Source of the DNA: Halomonas sp.
GTDB lineage: Bacteria > Pseudomonadota > Gammaproteobacteria > Pseudomonadales > Halomonadaceae
Direction of reading: 5' to 3'
Assembly (NCBI RefSeq): GCF_007692655.1
Contig: NZ_REBQ01000118.1
Coordinates: 1-64,000, forward strand
Length of the DNA: 64,000 nt
A model generated the notes under the pieces. That model searched no databases. It was given only the letters and a program-made list of their open reading frames with translations, and was not told where the DNA came from. This document shows, piece by piece, positions 10,758 to 21,141 of this stretch (positions within the stretch are counted from its first letter, which is position 1; every line of letters begins with the position of its first letter). The position numbers and the translations under genes are program-made.

Positions 10758-13592
10758 ATGCAACAAGGCATAATGGAGTTGATGTGGCGTTCCTCTCACG
10801 TTAGTGGCGGCAATGTTCACTACGTGGAAGCGCTTTATGAGCAGTACCTCGCAGATCCTGAGTCTGTCTCCGATGAATGGCGTAGCTATTTTGATCAGTT
10901 GCCATCTTCTGAGGGCAGTGCCTCCCACGATGTCCCACTAAGCCCAGTTCGTGATCAGTTCTATCAGCTGGGGCGTGAAAGTCGCCCGGGCCGAGTTGTC
11001 GCCGCTGCCGATAGCGGTGAGAATAAAAAGCAGGTCAAAGTCCTGCAGCTGATTAACGCTTACCGCTTCCGTGGCCATCAAAAGGCCAATATTGACCCGC
11101 TAGGGCTGCGTAATCCCACCCCCGTCCCTGATCTCGATCTGTCCTTTCATCAGCTCTCAAAAGCTGATTTGGACACCGAGTTCCAAACCGGTTCTTTCTT
11201 TCTGGGTATCGACAAAGCGCCACTGCGCGAGATCGTAGATGCGTTGGAGCGAACATATTGCCGCTCCATCGGCTGCGAGATCATGCATATTGTCGATACT
11301 GAGGAGAAGCGTTGGTTGCAGCGGCGTTTTGAGTCGGTTCGCAGCGCGCCTGATTTCAGTGCCGACGTGCGCAAGCACGTATTGGAGCGCTTGACGGCAG
11401 CCGAAGGCTTGGAGAATTACCTGGCATCTAAGTATCCAGGTACCAAGCGCTTTGGTCTTGAAGGCGGCGAGTCTTTTGTGCCAATGATGGATGAGCTGAT
11501 CCAACGTGCTGGCGGTTATGGCACCAAGGAAGTGGTCATCGGTATGGCGCACCGTGGGCGTCTAAACCTGCTGGTCAATATTCTGGGTAAAAACCCCGCT
11601 GACTTGATCGATGAGTTTGATGGTAAGAAAGTCATTGAGCGTGGCTCCGGTGACGTGAAATACCACCAGGGCTTTAGCTCGAATGTCATGTCGCCAGGTG
11701 GCGAAGTTCACTTGGCCATGTCGTTCAACCCATCCCATCTGGAAATTGTTGCGCCGGTGGTGGAAGGTTCGGTACGCGCGCGGCAGGATCGCCGTAACGA
11801 CGAAGAGGGTAGTAAGGTACTGCCTATCAACGTCCATGGTGATGCGGCTTTTGCCGGTCAGGGCGTGGTCATGGAGACATTCCAGATGTCCCAGACCCGT
11901 GCTTACAAAACCGGCGGTACGGTTCACATTGTGATTAACAATCAAGTGGGCTTTACCACGTCGCATCCACAGGATGCACGCTCTACAGAATACTGCACTG
12001 ACATTGCCAAAATGGTTCAAGCGCCCATTTTCCACGTCAATGGCGATGATCCCGATGCGGTACTGCACGCCACTCAAGTCGCCCTCGACTATCGCCAGCA
12101 GTTTAAGAAAGACGTGGTGATTGACCTGGTCTGCTATCGTCGGCGCGGCCACAATGAAGCTGACGAGCCGTCAGGCACGCAGCCGATGATGTACGCCAAA
12201 ATCAAAGACCACCCCTCTGCGCGCTCGCTCTATGCTAAGCGCCTAGTTGATCAAGGCGTTCTTTCTGAAGAAGCCGCCAAAGAAATGGTGGAGACCTACC
12301 GCAATGATTTGGTGGCGGGTAATCACGTTGCCAATGCGCTGGTGCAAGAGCCAAACGCTAACCTGTTTGTCGATTGGGCTCCCTACTTGGGGCACGAGTG
12401 GTCTGGCGATGCAGACACCTCATTTGATATGAAGCGTTTGCAACAATTAGCCGCGCGTATGTGCGAGGTGCCCGATGGCGTCGAAGTACAGCGCCAAGTG
12501 GCCAAGATTTATGAAGACCGCCGCAAAATGCAGGCCGGTGGTTTAGCCCTTAACTGGGGCTTTGCCGAGACACTGGCTTATGCCACGTTGCTAGATCAAG
12601 GCCATCCGATTCGTATTACCGGGCAAGATGTTGGTCGCGGCACTTTCTCCCACCGTCACGCGGTGGTGCACAACCAGAAAGACGGCACGACCTATGTGCC
12701 GCTGCAGAATATGGCTGACGGTCAGCCGCGTTTCACCATCCACGACTCTTTCCTTTCAGAAGAGGCCGTACTGGCGTTTGAGTACGGTTACTCAACGACT
12801 GCGCCGAATGACCTGGTGATTTGGGAAGCTCAGTTCGGTGACTTCTTTAACGGTGCTCAAGTGGTGGTGGATCAGTTCATCTCCTCAGGTGAGACGAAGT
12901 GGGGCCGTGTGTGTGGTTTAACCATGCTACTGCCCCATGGCTACGAAGGTCAGGGCCCTGAACACTCCTCCGCACGCTTAGAGCGTTTCCTGCAAATGTG
13001 TGCTGAGCACAATATGCAGGTATGTGTGCCGACTACCCCCGCGCAGATTTACCACTTGCTGCGTCGTCAGGTAATCCGCCCGCTGCGTAAACCTCTTGTG
13101 GTGATGACGCCTAAATCGCTGTTGCGCCACAAAGAAGCGATTTCGAGCCTCGAAGATCTGGCTCACGGTAAGTTCCATATGGTCCTCGCCGATCAAGCGG
13201 ATCTTGCGCCGGAAAAGGTCACCCGAGTGGTGCTATGTGCTGGCAAGGTCTATTACGACCTGGCGGCATGGCGTGCTGAGAACGAGCGTTCTGACACGGC
13301 GATATTGCGCCTTGAGCAACTTTACCCCTTCCCGAAAGAAGAACTTCTGGAAGCGCTTAAGGACTATACCAACGTTGAAGATATCGTCTGGTGTCAGGAA
13401 GAGCCGCTCAATCAAGGCGCCTGGTACTCCAGCCAGCACCATATGCGTGCAGTGGCCGATATGCTGAAAGATGGCTTCGGGCGCGATTTGAAATTTGCAG
13501 GACGTCCTGCCTCCGCTGCTCCGGCAGCTGGCTATATGTCCGTCCATACTGAACAGCAGCGCCAGCTGGTGGAAGACGCTTTTAACCTATAA
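10758..13592 (+). CDS. sucA: 2-oxoglutarate dehydrogenase E1 component
   Basis: GMAHRGRLNLLVNILGK, FNPSHLEIVAPVVEG, GRGTFSHRHAVVH; internal ATG at 10758 (MQQGIMELMWRSSHVSGGN) preferred over the ORF start. Confidence 0.97.
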   Translation: MQQGIMELMWRSSHVSGGNVHYVEALYEQYLADPESVSDEWRSYFDQLPSSEGSASHDVPLSPVRDQFYQLGRESRPGRVVAAADSGENKKQVKVLQLINAYRFRGHQKANIDPLGLRNPTPVPDLDLSFHQLSKADLDTEFQTGSFFLGIDKAPLREIVDALERTYCRSIGCEIMHIVDTEEKRWLQRRFESVRSAPDFSADVRKHVLERLTAAEGLENYLASKYPGTKRFGLEGGESFVPMMDELIQRAGGYGTKEVVIGMAHRGRLNLLVNILGKNPADLIDEFDGKKVIERGSGDVKYHQGFSSNVMSPGGEVHLAMSFNPSHLEIVAPVVEGSVRARQDRRNDEEGSKVLPINVHGDAAFAGQGVVMETFQMSQTRAYKTGGTVHIVINNQVGFTTSHPQDARSTEYCTDIAKMVQAPIFHVNGDDPDAVLHATQVALDYRQQFKKDVVIDLVCYRRRGHNEADEPSGTQPMMYAKIKDHPSARSLYAKRLVDQGVLSEEAAKEMVETYRNDLVAGNHVANALVQEPNANLFVDWAPYLGHEWSGDADTSFDMKRLQQLAARMCEVPDGVEVQRQVAKIYEDRRKMQAGGLALNWGFAETLAYATLLDQGHPIRITGQDVGRGTFSHRHAVVHNQKDGTTYVPLQNMADGQPRFTIHDSFLSEEAVLAFEYGYSTTAPNDLVIWEAQFGDFFNGAQVVVDQFISSGETKWGRVCGLTMLLPHGYEGQGPEHSSARLERFLQMCAEHNMQVCVPTTPAQIYHLLRRQVIRPLRKPLVVMTPKSLLRHKEAISSLEDLAHGKFHMVLADQADLAPEKVTRVVLCAGKVYYDLAAWRAENERSDTAILRLEQLYPFPKEELLEALKDYTNVEDIVWCQEEPLNQGAWYSSQHHMRAVADMLKDGFGRDLKFAGRPASAAPAAGYMSVHTEQQRQLVEDAFNL

Positions 13593-13630
13593 GCGGCCAC
13601 TGGATTTAGAGAACACACAAGGGAAACGAC

Positions 13631-15196
13631 ATGGCTACTGAGATCAAAGCGCCAACCTTTCCGGAATCCGTTGCCGAGGGCACTGTGGCAGCGTGGCATA
13701 AAAAGCCGGGTGACAGCGTTGAGCGTGACGAGCTGATTGTTGAAATCGAAACCGACAAGGTGGTGCTAGAAGTCGTCGCACCGGAAGCGGGTACACTGAC
13801 AGACGTCATGGCCGAAGAGGGTGATACCGTCCAGTCAGAGCAGGTGCTTGGTAAAATTGGTGAAGGCAGTTCTTCGGGTGACGGCGGCAAAGAAGAAAGC
13901 TCTTCTGAAGCGCCTAAAAAAGAAGCTTCTGAGAGTAAGTCGTCTGAAGAAAAACCGGCCAGCAGCGGTGGCGGTAAGCAGCACGACGTAAAAGCGCCTA
14001 GCTTCCCTGAGTCGATCCAGGAAGGCACCGTCGCGACTTGGCACAAAAAAGTGGGTGAAGCGGTCAAGCGCGATGAAGTGCTGGCTGACATCGAAACCGA
14101 CAAAGTAGTGCTGGAAGTTGTCGCCCCAGCCGATGGCGCCCTGGCTGAAATTAAAGCCGAAGAGGGCAGCCAGGTTGAATCCGAAGCAGTACTTGCCGTC
14201 TTTACCGAAGGTGCTGGTAGTGCTGGAGAGAGCGGTGATGACTCAGCGTCCGCTAAAGCCGACAGCAGCGACGACGATGGCATCGATGAGAAAGTCGGTG
14301 ACAAAATCCTCGCTCCCGCCGCGCGTAAAATGGTCGCTGAACACGACCTAGACGTTGCCAAGATTGAGGGCACCGGTAAAGGTGGCCGTATCTTGAAAGA
14401 AGACGTTCAAAAAGCAGTTAAAGATGGCTCCGCCAAGAAAGCGGCGAAGTCTGCTGCGCCGGCCAAAGCGGCAGCAGCACCCGCAGCGGAAGGTGATCGC
14501 GTTGAGAAGCGTGTACCCATGAGCCGTCTGCGCCAAACCATTGCCAAACGCTTGGTTCAGGCGCAGCAAACTGCTGCCATGTTGACCACCTACAACGAAG
14601 TGGACATGTCGCAAATCATGGCCCTTCGTGCGCAGTACAAAGAGACATTCCAAAAAGCTCACGATATTAAACTGGGCTTTATGGGCTTCTTTGTAAAAGC
14701 CGCCTCTGAAGCGCTCAAGCGCTACCCTGATGTGAACGCTTCCATCGACGGTACCGACATTGTTTATCACGGTTACCAAGATATCGGTGTTGCCGTTTCA
14801 ACCGACCGTGGTTTGGTCGTGCCGGTACTACGTGATACCGACAGCATGAAAATTGCTGACGTCGAGCGCACTATTGTCGACTTCGGTAAACGCGCTCGTG
14901 ATGGCAAACTGGGTATGGACGACATGATCGGTGGCACGTTCACCATCACCAATGGCGGCACCTTTGGGTCATTGATGTCGACCCCGATCATTAACCCGCC
15001 GCAAACCGCCATCCTGGGTATGCACAAAATTCAGGACCGACCGATGGCAGTCAACGGTAAGGTCGAGATTCGTCCGATGATGTATCTGGCGCTCTCTTAC
15101 GACCACCGTATGATCGACGGCAAAGATGCTGTCCAATTCTTGGTTACTCTTAAAGAATTGCTGGAAGACCCGGCACGTTTGCTGCTGGATGTCTAA
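13631..15196 (+). CDS. sucB: Dihydrolipoyllysine-residue succinyltransferase (E2o) with two N-terminal lipoyl domains
   Basis: Two ETDKVVLEV lipoyl motifs; E3-binding domain ([32 protein letters not shown]); catalytic [14 protein letters not shown]. Confidence 0.96.
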   Translation: MATEIKAPTFPESVAEGTVAAWHKKPGDSVERDELIVEIETDKVVLEVVAPEAGTLTDVMAEEGDTVQSEQVLGKIGEGSSSGDGGKEESSSEAPKKEASESKSSEEKPASSGGGKQHDVKAPSFPESIQEGTVATWHKKVGEAVKRDEVLADIETDKVVLEVVAPADGALAEIKAEEGSQVESEAVLAVFTEGAGSAGESGDDSASAKADSSDDDGIDEKVGDKILAPAARKMVAEHDLDVAKIEGTGKGGRILKEDVQKAVKDGSAKKAAKSAAPAKAAAAPAAEGDRVEKRVPMSRLRQTIAKRLVQAQQTAAMLTTYNEVDMSQIMALRAQYKETFQKAHDIKLGFMGFFVKAASEALKRYPDVNASIDGTDIVYHGYQDIGVAVSTDRGLVVPVLRDTDSMKIADVERTIVDFGKRARDGKLGMDDMIGGTFTITNGGTFGSLMSTPIINPPQTAILGMHKIQDRPMAVNGKVEIRPMMYLALSYDHRMIDGKDAVQFLVTLKELLEDPARLLLDV

Positions 15197-15237
15197 AAAG
15201 CATAAGCGTCATATTTATTACCTACGCTGATGCATAA

Positions 15238-16755
<1,518 letters not shown>

Positions 16756-16772
16756 GTTAGTTAAACAACGAA

Positions 16773-16792
16773 GCGCCACCCTTAGGTGGCGC
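16773..16792. other. Hairpin downstream of lpdA
   Basis: GCGCCACC ctta GGTGGCGC; only a weak T-tract. Confidence 0.6.
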
Positions 16793-16838
16793 AACACTTT
16801 CGGCTTTGTCTTAAATCCACAAAGATCGAAAGAACGGG

Positions 16839-16883
16839 GATGATCAGTTTTTTAAGCTTGTTCTTTTAAACAAACTGATCATC
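16839..16883. promoter_or_regulatory. Large inverted repeat in the sucC leader
   Basis: Perfect 12-bp arms GATGATCAGTTT / AAACTGATCATC, 21-nt loop, 33 bp upstream of the sucC ATG; no T-tract. Confidence 0.6.
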
Positions 16884-16916
16884 GTTCGAGTCACATGCAA
16901 CCAATGGCATGAATCG

Positions 16917-18083
16917 ATGAATCTTCACGAGTATCAAGGTAAACAGCTGTTTGCCGATTACGGTCTACCAGTGTCTAAAGGCTTTGCAGTCGACACCCCC
17001 GAAGAAGCGGAAGAAGCGTGTAAAAAAATCGGTGGTGACATGTGGGTGGTTAAAGCCCAGGTTCACGCCGGTGGCCGCGGTAAAGCGGGTGGCGTTAAGC
17101 TAATCAAAGACCCCGCCGAAGCCAAAGCATTTGCTGAAAAGTGGTTAGGTAAGAACTTGGTCACCTTCCAAACTGACGAAAAAGGTCAGCCGGTTGCCAA
17201 GATTCTAGTTGAAACCTGCACTGACATCGCCGATGAGTTGTATCTTGGTGCTGTGGTTGACCGTACCACTCGTCGCGTTGTCTTCATGGCCTCTACTGAA
17301 GGCGGTGTTGAGATTGAGACGGTGGCGGAAGAAACGCCCGAGAAAATTCTCAAAGCCGAAATTGATCCGCTAGTCGGCGCACAGCCCTACCAAGCCCGTG
17401 AGTTGGCGTTTGCACTGGGCCTGAAAGGCGACCAGATCAAGCAGTTCACCAAGATTTTCCTGGGTCTTTCTCAGTTGTTCCACGACAAAGATCTGGCGCT
17501 GTTAGAAATTAACCCGCTGGTCATTACTGACGAAGGCAATCTGCACTGCCTAGACGCCAAACTGGGTCTAGACAGCAACGCCCTCTACCGTCACCCAGAC
17601 CTGCAAGCGATGCGCGATCCTTCGCAAGAAGACTCTCGCGAAGCCGATGCAGCGAAGTGGGAACTTAACTATGTCGCACTGGATGGCAACATCGGCTGCA
17701 TGGTTAACGGCGCGGGTTTGGCCATGGGCACCATGGACATCGTCAATCTGAGCGGCGGCAAGCCGGCTAACTTCTTGGACGTCGGCGGCGGCGCTACCAA
17801 GGAGCGCGTGGCAGAAGCGTTCAAGATCATCCTGTCCGACGACAATGTTAAAGCAGTACTGGTTAACATCTTCGGCGGTATCGTACGTTGTGACATGATC
17901 GCTGAAGGCATTATCGGTGCCGTTGAGCAGGTCGGTGTTAACGTGCCGGTTGTCGTACGTCTGGAAGGTAACAACGCCGAATTGGGTGCTGAGAAATTAG
18001 CATCTAGCGGTCTGAACATCATCGCGGCTACTAGTCTGACCGACGCGGCTCAGCAGGTCGTTAAAGCGGCGGAGGGCAAGTAA
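16917..18083 (+). CDS. sucC: Succinate-CoA ligase (ADP-forming) beta subunit
   Basis: [38 protein letters not shown]. Confidence 0.98.
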   Translation: MNLHEYQGKQLFADYGLPVSKGFAVDTPEEAEEACKKIGGDMWVVKAQVHAGGRGKAGGVKLIKDPAEAKAFAEKWLGKNLVTFQTDEKGQPVAKILVETCTDIADELYLGAVVDRTTRRVVFMASTEGGVEIETVAEETPEKILKAEIDPLVGAQPYQARELAFALGLKGDQIKQFTKIFLGLSQLFHDKDLALLEINPLVITDEGNLHCLDAKLGLDSNALYRHPDLQAMRDPSQEDSREADAAKWELNYVALDGNIGCMVNGAGLAMGTMDIVNLSGGKPANFLDVGGGATKERVAEAFKIILSDDNVKAVLVNIFGGIVRCDMIAEGIIGAVEQVGVNVPVVVRLEGNNAELGAEKLASSGLNIIAATSLTDAAQQVVKAAEGK

Positions 18084-18955
18084 TGAGCATCCTGATCGAT
18101 AAGAACACCAAGGTCATCTGCCAGGGCTTTACCGGCGGCCAAGGTACGTTCCACTCCGAGCAGGCGATTGCCTACGGTACGCAAATGGTCGGTGGTGTTA
18201 CACCGGGCAAAGGCGGCCAAGAGCACCTCGGTCTGCCCGTTTTCAACACCGTTAAAGAAGCGGTAGAGAAAACCGGCGCGGAAGCCAGCGTGATCTACGT
18301 ACCGGCGCCGTTCTGTAAAGACTCAATCCTTGAAGCGGCAAATGCCGGTATCAAGCTGATTGTGTGCATCACTGAAGGCATCGCTACGTTAGATATGCTC
18401 GAAGCCAAAGTGAAGTGCGACGAGCTGGGTGTGCGTCTGATCGGCCCGAACTGCCCCGGTGTTATCACGCCGGGTGAGTGCAAAATCGGCATCATGCCGG
18501 GTCACATTCACCAGCCGGGCAAAGTAGGTATCGTATCCCGTTCGGGTACCTTGACCTATGAAGCCGTTAAGCAGACCACAGACCACGGTTTTGGTCAGTC
18601 TACCTGTGTAGGTATCGGCGGCGACCCGATTCCGGGTTCCAACTTCATCGACATCCTTGAGATGTTCGAGAAAGATCCAAAAACCGAAGCCATCGTGATG
18701 ATCGGTGAAATCGGCGGTACGGCTGAAGAAGAAGCAGCGGCTTACATCAAAGCCAACGTTTCTAAGCCTGTGGTTTCCTACATTGCTGGTGTGACTGCAC
18801 CTCCTGGCAAGCGTATGGGCCACGCGGGCGCGATCATCTCTGGCGGTAAAGGCACCGCTGATGAGAAGTTTGCTGCTCTTGAAGACGCTGGTGTTAAAAC
18901 CGTGCGCTCTTTGGCTGAAATCGGCGACGCGCTGAAAGAAGTGACTGGCTGGTAA
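18083..18955 (+). CDS. sucD: Succinate-CoA ligase alpha subunit
   Basis: [42 protein letters not shown] overlap with sucC. Confidence 0.98.
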   Translation: MSILIDKNTKVICQGFTGGQGTFHSEQAIAYGTQMVGGVTPGKGGQEHLGLPVFNTVKEAVEKTGAEASVIYVPAPFCKDSILEAANAGIKLIVCITEGIATLDMLEAKVKCDELGVRLIGPNCPGVITPGECKIGIMPGHIHQPGKVGIVSRSGTLTYEAVKQTTDHGFGQSTCVGIGGDPIPGSNFIDILEMFEKDPKTEAIVMIGEIGGTAEEEAAAYIKANVSKPVVSYIAGVTAPPGKRMGHAGAIISGGKGTADEKFAALEDAGVKTVRSLAEIGDALKEVTGW

Positions 18956-18978
18956 GCTGCTAGCTTTTAGTCGTTCGC

Positions 18979-19008
18979 AATAAAGGCGCCCCTCGGGGCG
19001 CCTTTATT
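18979..19008 (+). terminator. Rho-independent terminator after sucCD
   Basis: AATAAAGGCGCCCC tc GGGGCGCCTTTATT followed by ATTT. Confidence 0.85.
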
Positions 19009-19055
19009 ATTTGTGCCTACTCATTTTCTCCTGCCCTTTACCGTAACGTCTAATG

Positions 19056-19079
19056 CCCCGCCTTTCGGTGGGGATTTTT
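19056..19079 (+). terminator. Second, tandem terminator-like hairpin after sucCD
   Basis: CCCCGCC tttc GGTGGGG followed by ATTTTT. Confidence 0.65.
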
Positions 19080-19128
19080 CGTTGCTATGAAGTTTGGCTG
19101 GACAATTCGTAAAACTCAGATAGTATTA

Positions 19129-19150
19129 ATACCATCCATATGGATGGTAT
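19129..19150. promoter_or_regulatory. 22-bp perfect palindrome, candidate operator
   Basis: ATACCATCCATATGGATGGTAT, self-complementary, ~170 bp upstream of the RHH gene. Confidence 0.65.
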
Positions 19151-19165
19151 ATGGATTCCGACGGG

Positions 19166-19225
19166 ATGTTTTTGAGTGTAATACTTTTGAGTAGAATGTT
19201 TTTGAATGGCATGTTTTTGAGATGT
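19166..19225. repeat. Four imperfect 15-bp tandem repeats
   Basis: ATGTTTTTGAGTGTA / ATACTTTTGAGTAGA / ATGTTTTTGAATGGC / ATGTTTTTGAGATGT. Confidence 0.75.
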
Positions 19226-19318
19226 TTTAAGGTGCGCGAAGTTTGTTGTTGGATCACATAGGGGGCTTTAAGAGCGCCCGTCTGAGAGGTCCGCTATCAG
19301 GACCATGAGGAATTAAAC

Positions 19319-19735
19319 ATGAGCGTGCATGAACTCCGCCGCAAGAGCGGTGACTCCAGTGAGAAAATAACCATTAATTTGGGTGTTGTTGATCTGGGGC
19401 AGGTCGATTTGCTGGTTCAGGAAGGTTTCTACTCCAATCGAACCGATCTGATTCGCACCGCCATCCGTAATCAGTTGGCGACCCATGCTGATGTTGTTAG
19501 GGAAACGGTCACTCGCAAATCGTTTGTACTGGGACTTGAACACTACAGTCGGGGGGATCTGGAAGCTCTACAGTCGGCTGGGGAGATGCTGCGGATCCAG
19601 GTGTTGGGTATGGCTAGCATTGCCGACGACGTTACCCCAGAGCTTGCACGTGCCACCATCGAGTCGGTGGTGGTGCTGGGGGCACTGCACGCCAGCAAAG
19701 CGGTTAAAGCTGCTCTGGTGGATCGAATCCACTGA
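19319..19735 (+). CDS. Ribbon-helix-helix (CopG/Arc-like) DNA-binding protein
   Basis: 138 aa; EKITINLGVVDLGQVDLLVQEGFYSNRTDLIRTAIRNQL resembles an RHH fold with an extended C-terminus. Confidence 0.75.
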   Translation: MSVHELRRKSGDSSEKITINLGVVDLGQVDLLVQEGFYSNRTDLIRTAIRNQLATHADVVRETVTRKSFVLGLEHYSRGDLEALQSAGEMLRIQVLGMASIADDVTPELARATIESVVVLGALHASKAVKAALVDRIH

Positions 19736-19796
19736 ACCACTAACGCACACCCTGCCTAATCACCCACCACGCCATCATTAAATAAGGATATTGAAT

Positions 19797-21026
19797 ATGA
19801 TCGATGCCAGCATGACGAAGCGAATGGAAGAAGCGACGCGGCTCACGCGTGCGGGAAAGCTGCAGGAGGCCATGGCCCTACTGCAAGGTGCCTCGCCAGA
19901 AACGAAGTGGGAAGAAACCCCGGATCAAACTTACCAGGGCGGCAACACCTTCGATGGAACCTGTCAGGTCATTGATGAAGAGGGCAAAGCATCAAGGTCA
20001 TACACCGCCAAGCCGGCTGCTGAAGCATCGAGACCTGAAGCATCAGCACCTGGGGCATTTTCGGCAGGTGATATTAAAATGCCTGCTGAGTGGCGAGACA
20101 AGTGGATGAAGTTTCGCGGTGAAATAACGCAGCCCGAGCAAGCGAAGGGCGCCACCGAAAAGCCACGGCCCGGTGCGTTCACTGCCGGTCATTTTACCCA
20201 TCAAGTGGGTAGGCGCGATTACAAACTCTATATCCCCAGCGGCTATCATGGCCAGGCATTACCGCTGGTGGTGATGCTTCATGGCTGCACGCAAAGCCCG
20301 GATGATTTTGCGGCTGGCACCGAGATGAATCGGCTAGCCGAAGAGCAGCTGTGCTGTGTGCTTTATCCCGCTCAACCGGCGAGCGCTAATAGCTCCAAAT
20401 GCTGGAACTGGTTCAAGGTAGAGGATCAGCAGCGCGAAGGCGGTGAGCCAGCCATCCTCGCTGGTATGACCCGCCAAATCATCGATACCCATGGGCTGGA
20501 TACTTCTCGGGTCTATGTGGCGGGGCTTTCAGCAGGCGCTGCCATGGCAACCACACTGGCAATGACCTATCCTGACCTGTTTGCGGCGGTGGGAGTTCAC
20601 TCCGGGCTGCCCCACGGCGTGGCCAAAAGCCTTCCCGATGCGTTGGGTGCCATGCAGGGAGGGACAGGGCCATTGGGTGGTGCAAAACAAACAACAACAT
20701 GGGCGTCGACAGTGCCCGCCATCATCTTTCATGGCGACCGGGATACCACCGTACACCCCAGCAATGCTGATCGCGTCGCCGCTCAGTACCGTGCATTACG
20801 TCAAGCAAGAGCGCAGGTGGTGCAGGGAAAGGTGGCCAACGGCTATCGCTATACGCATACCACGTATCACGATGAGAAGGGCCAACCCCAAATGGAGCAG
20901 TGGCAAATACACGGCGCTGGCCATGCCTGGTCGGGAGGCAGCACAGCAGGCAGCTATACTGATCCCAAGGGTCCCTGTGCGACGAAAGAGATGCTACGTT
21001 TTTTCTATCAACACCAGCAAAATTGA
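19797..21026 (+). CDS. PHB depolymerase family esterase (alpha/beta hydrolase), no obvious signal peptide
   Basis: LPLVVMLHGCTQSPDDFAAGTEMN, GLSAGAAMATTLAMTYPDLFAAVGVHSG, C-terminal GAGHAWSGG; ATG used rather than the upstream TTG. Confidence 0.9.
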   Translation: MIDASMTKRMEEATRLTRAGKLQEAMALLQGASPETKWEETPDQTYQGGNTFDGTCQVIDEEGKASRSYTAKPAAEASRPEASAPGAFSAGDIKMPAEWRDKWMKFRGEITQPEQAKGATEKPRPGAFTAGHFTHQVGRRDYKLYIPSGYHGQALPLVVMLHGCTQSPDDFAAGTEMNRLAEEQLCCVLYPAQPASANSSKCWNWFKVEDQQREGGEPAILAGMTRQIIDTHGLDTSRVYVAGLSAGAAMATTLAMTYPDLFAAVGVHSGLPHGVAKSLPDALGAMQGGTGPLGGAKQTTTWASTVPAIIFHGDRDTTVHPSNADRVAAQYRALRQARAQVVQGKVANGYRYTHTTYHDEKGQPQMEQWQIHGAGHAWSGGSTAGSYTDPKGPCATKEMLRFFYQHQQN

Positions 21027-21050
21027 TGACAACAAACTGATTGCCCCCTA

Positions 21051-21086
21051 AAACAAAAACGGCGCCCTAGGGCGCCGTTTTTGTTT
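21051..21086. terminator. Bidirectional terminator between the esterase and rnb
   Basis: 36-bp perfect palindrome AAACAAAAACGGCGCCCTAGGGCGCCGTTTTTGTTT between convergent genes. Confidence 0.92.
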
Positions 21087-21141
21087 ATCACTCATTAGGG
21101 CCTATCACTGATCAAGTCACCGCTGATGGTAGCAGCCTAGC

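Noticed and set aside
11562-12152. 196-aa minus-strand ORF
   Set aside because: Antisense to sucA; no recognisable domain.
13606-14373. 255-aa Ser/Pro-rich ORF on the minus strand
   Set aside because: Antisense to sucB; low-complexity composition mirrors the lipoyl-domain linker codons and no Shine-Dalgarno or family was recognised.
19166-19225. Possible CRISPR or iteron replication origin
   Set aside because: 15-bp contiguous repeats without spacers and no Rep gene; more consistent with a regulatory or leader repeat.
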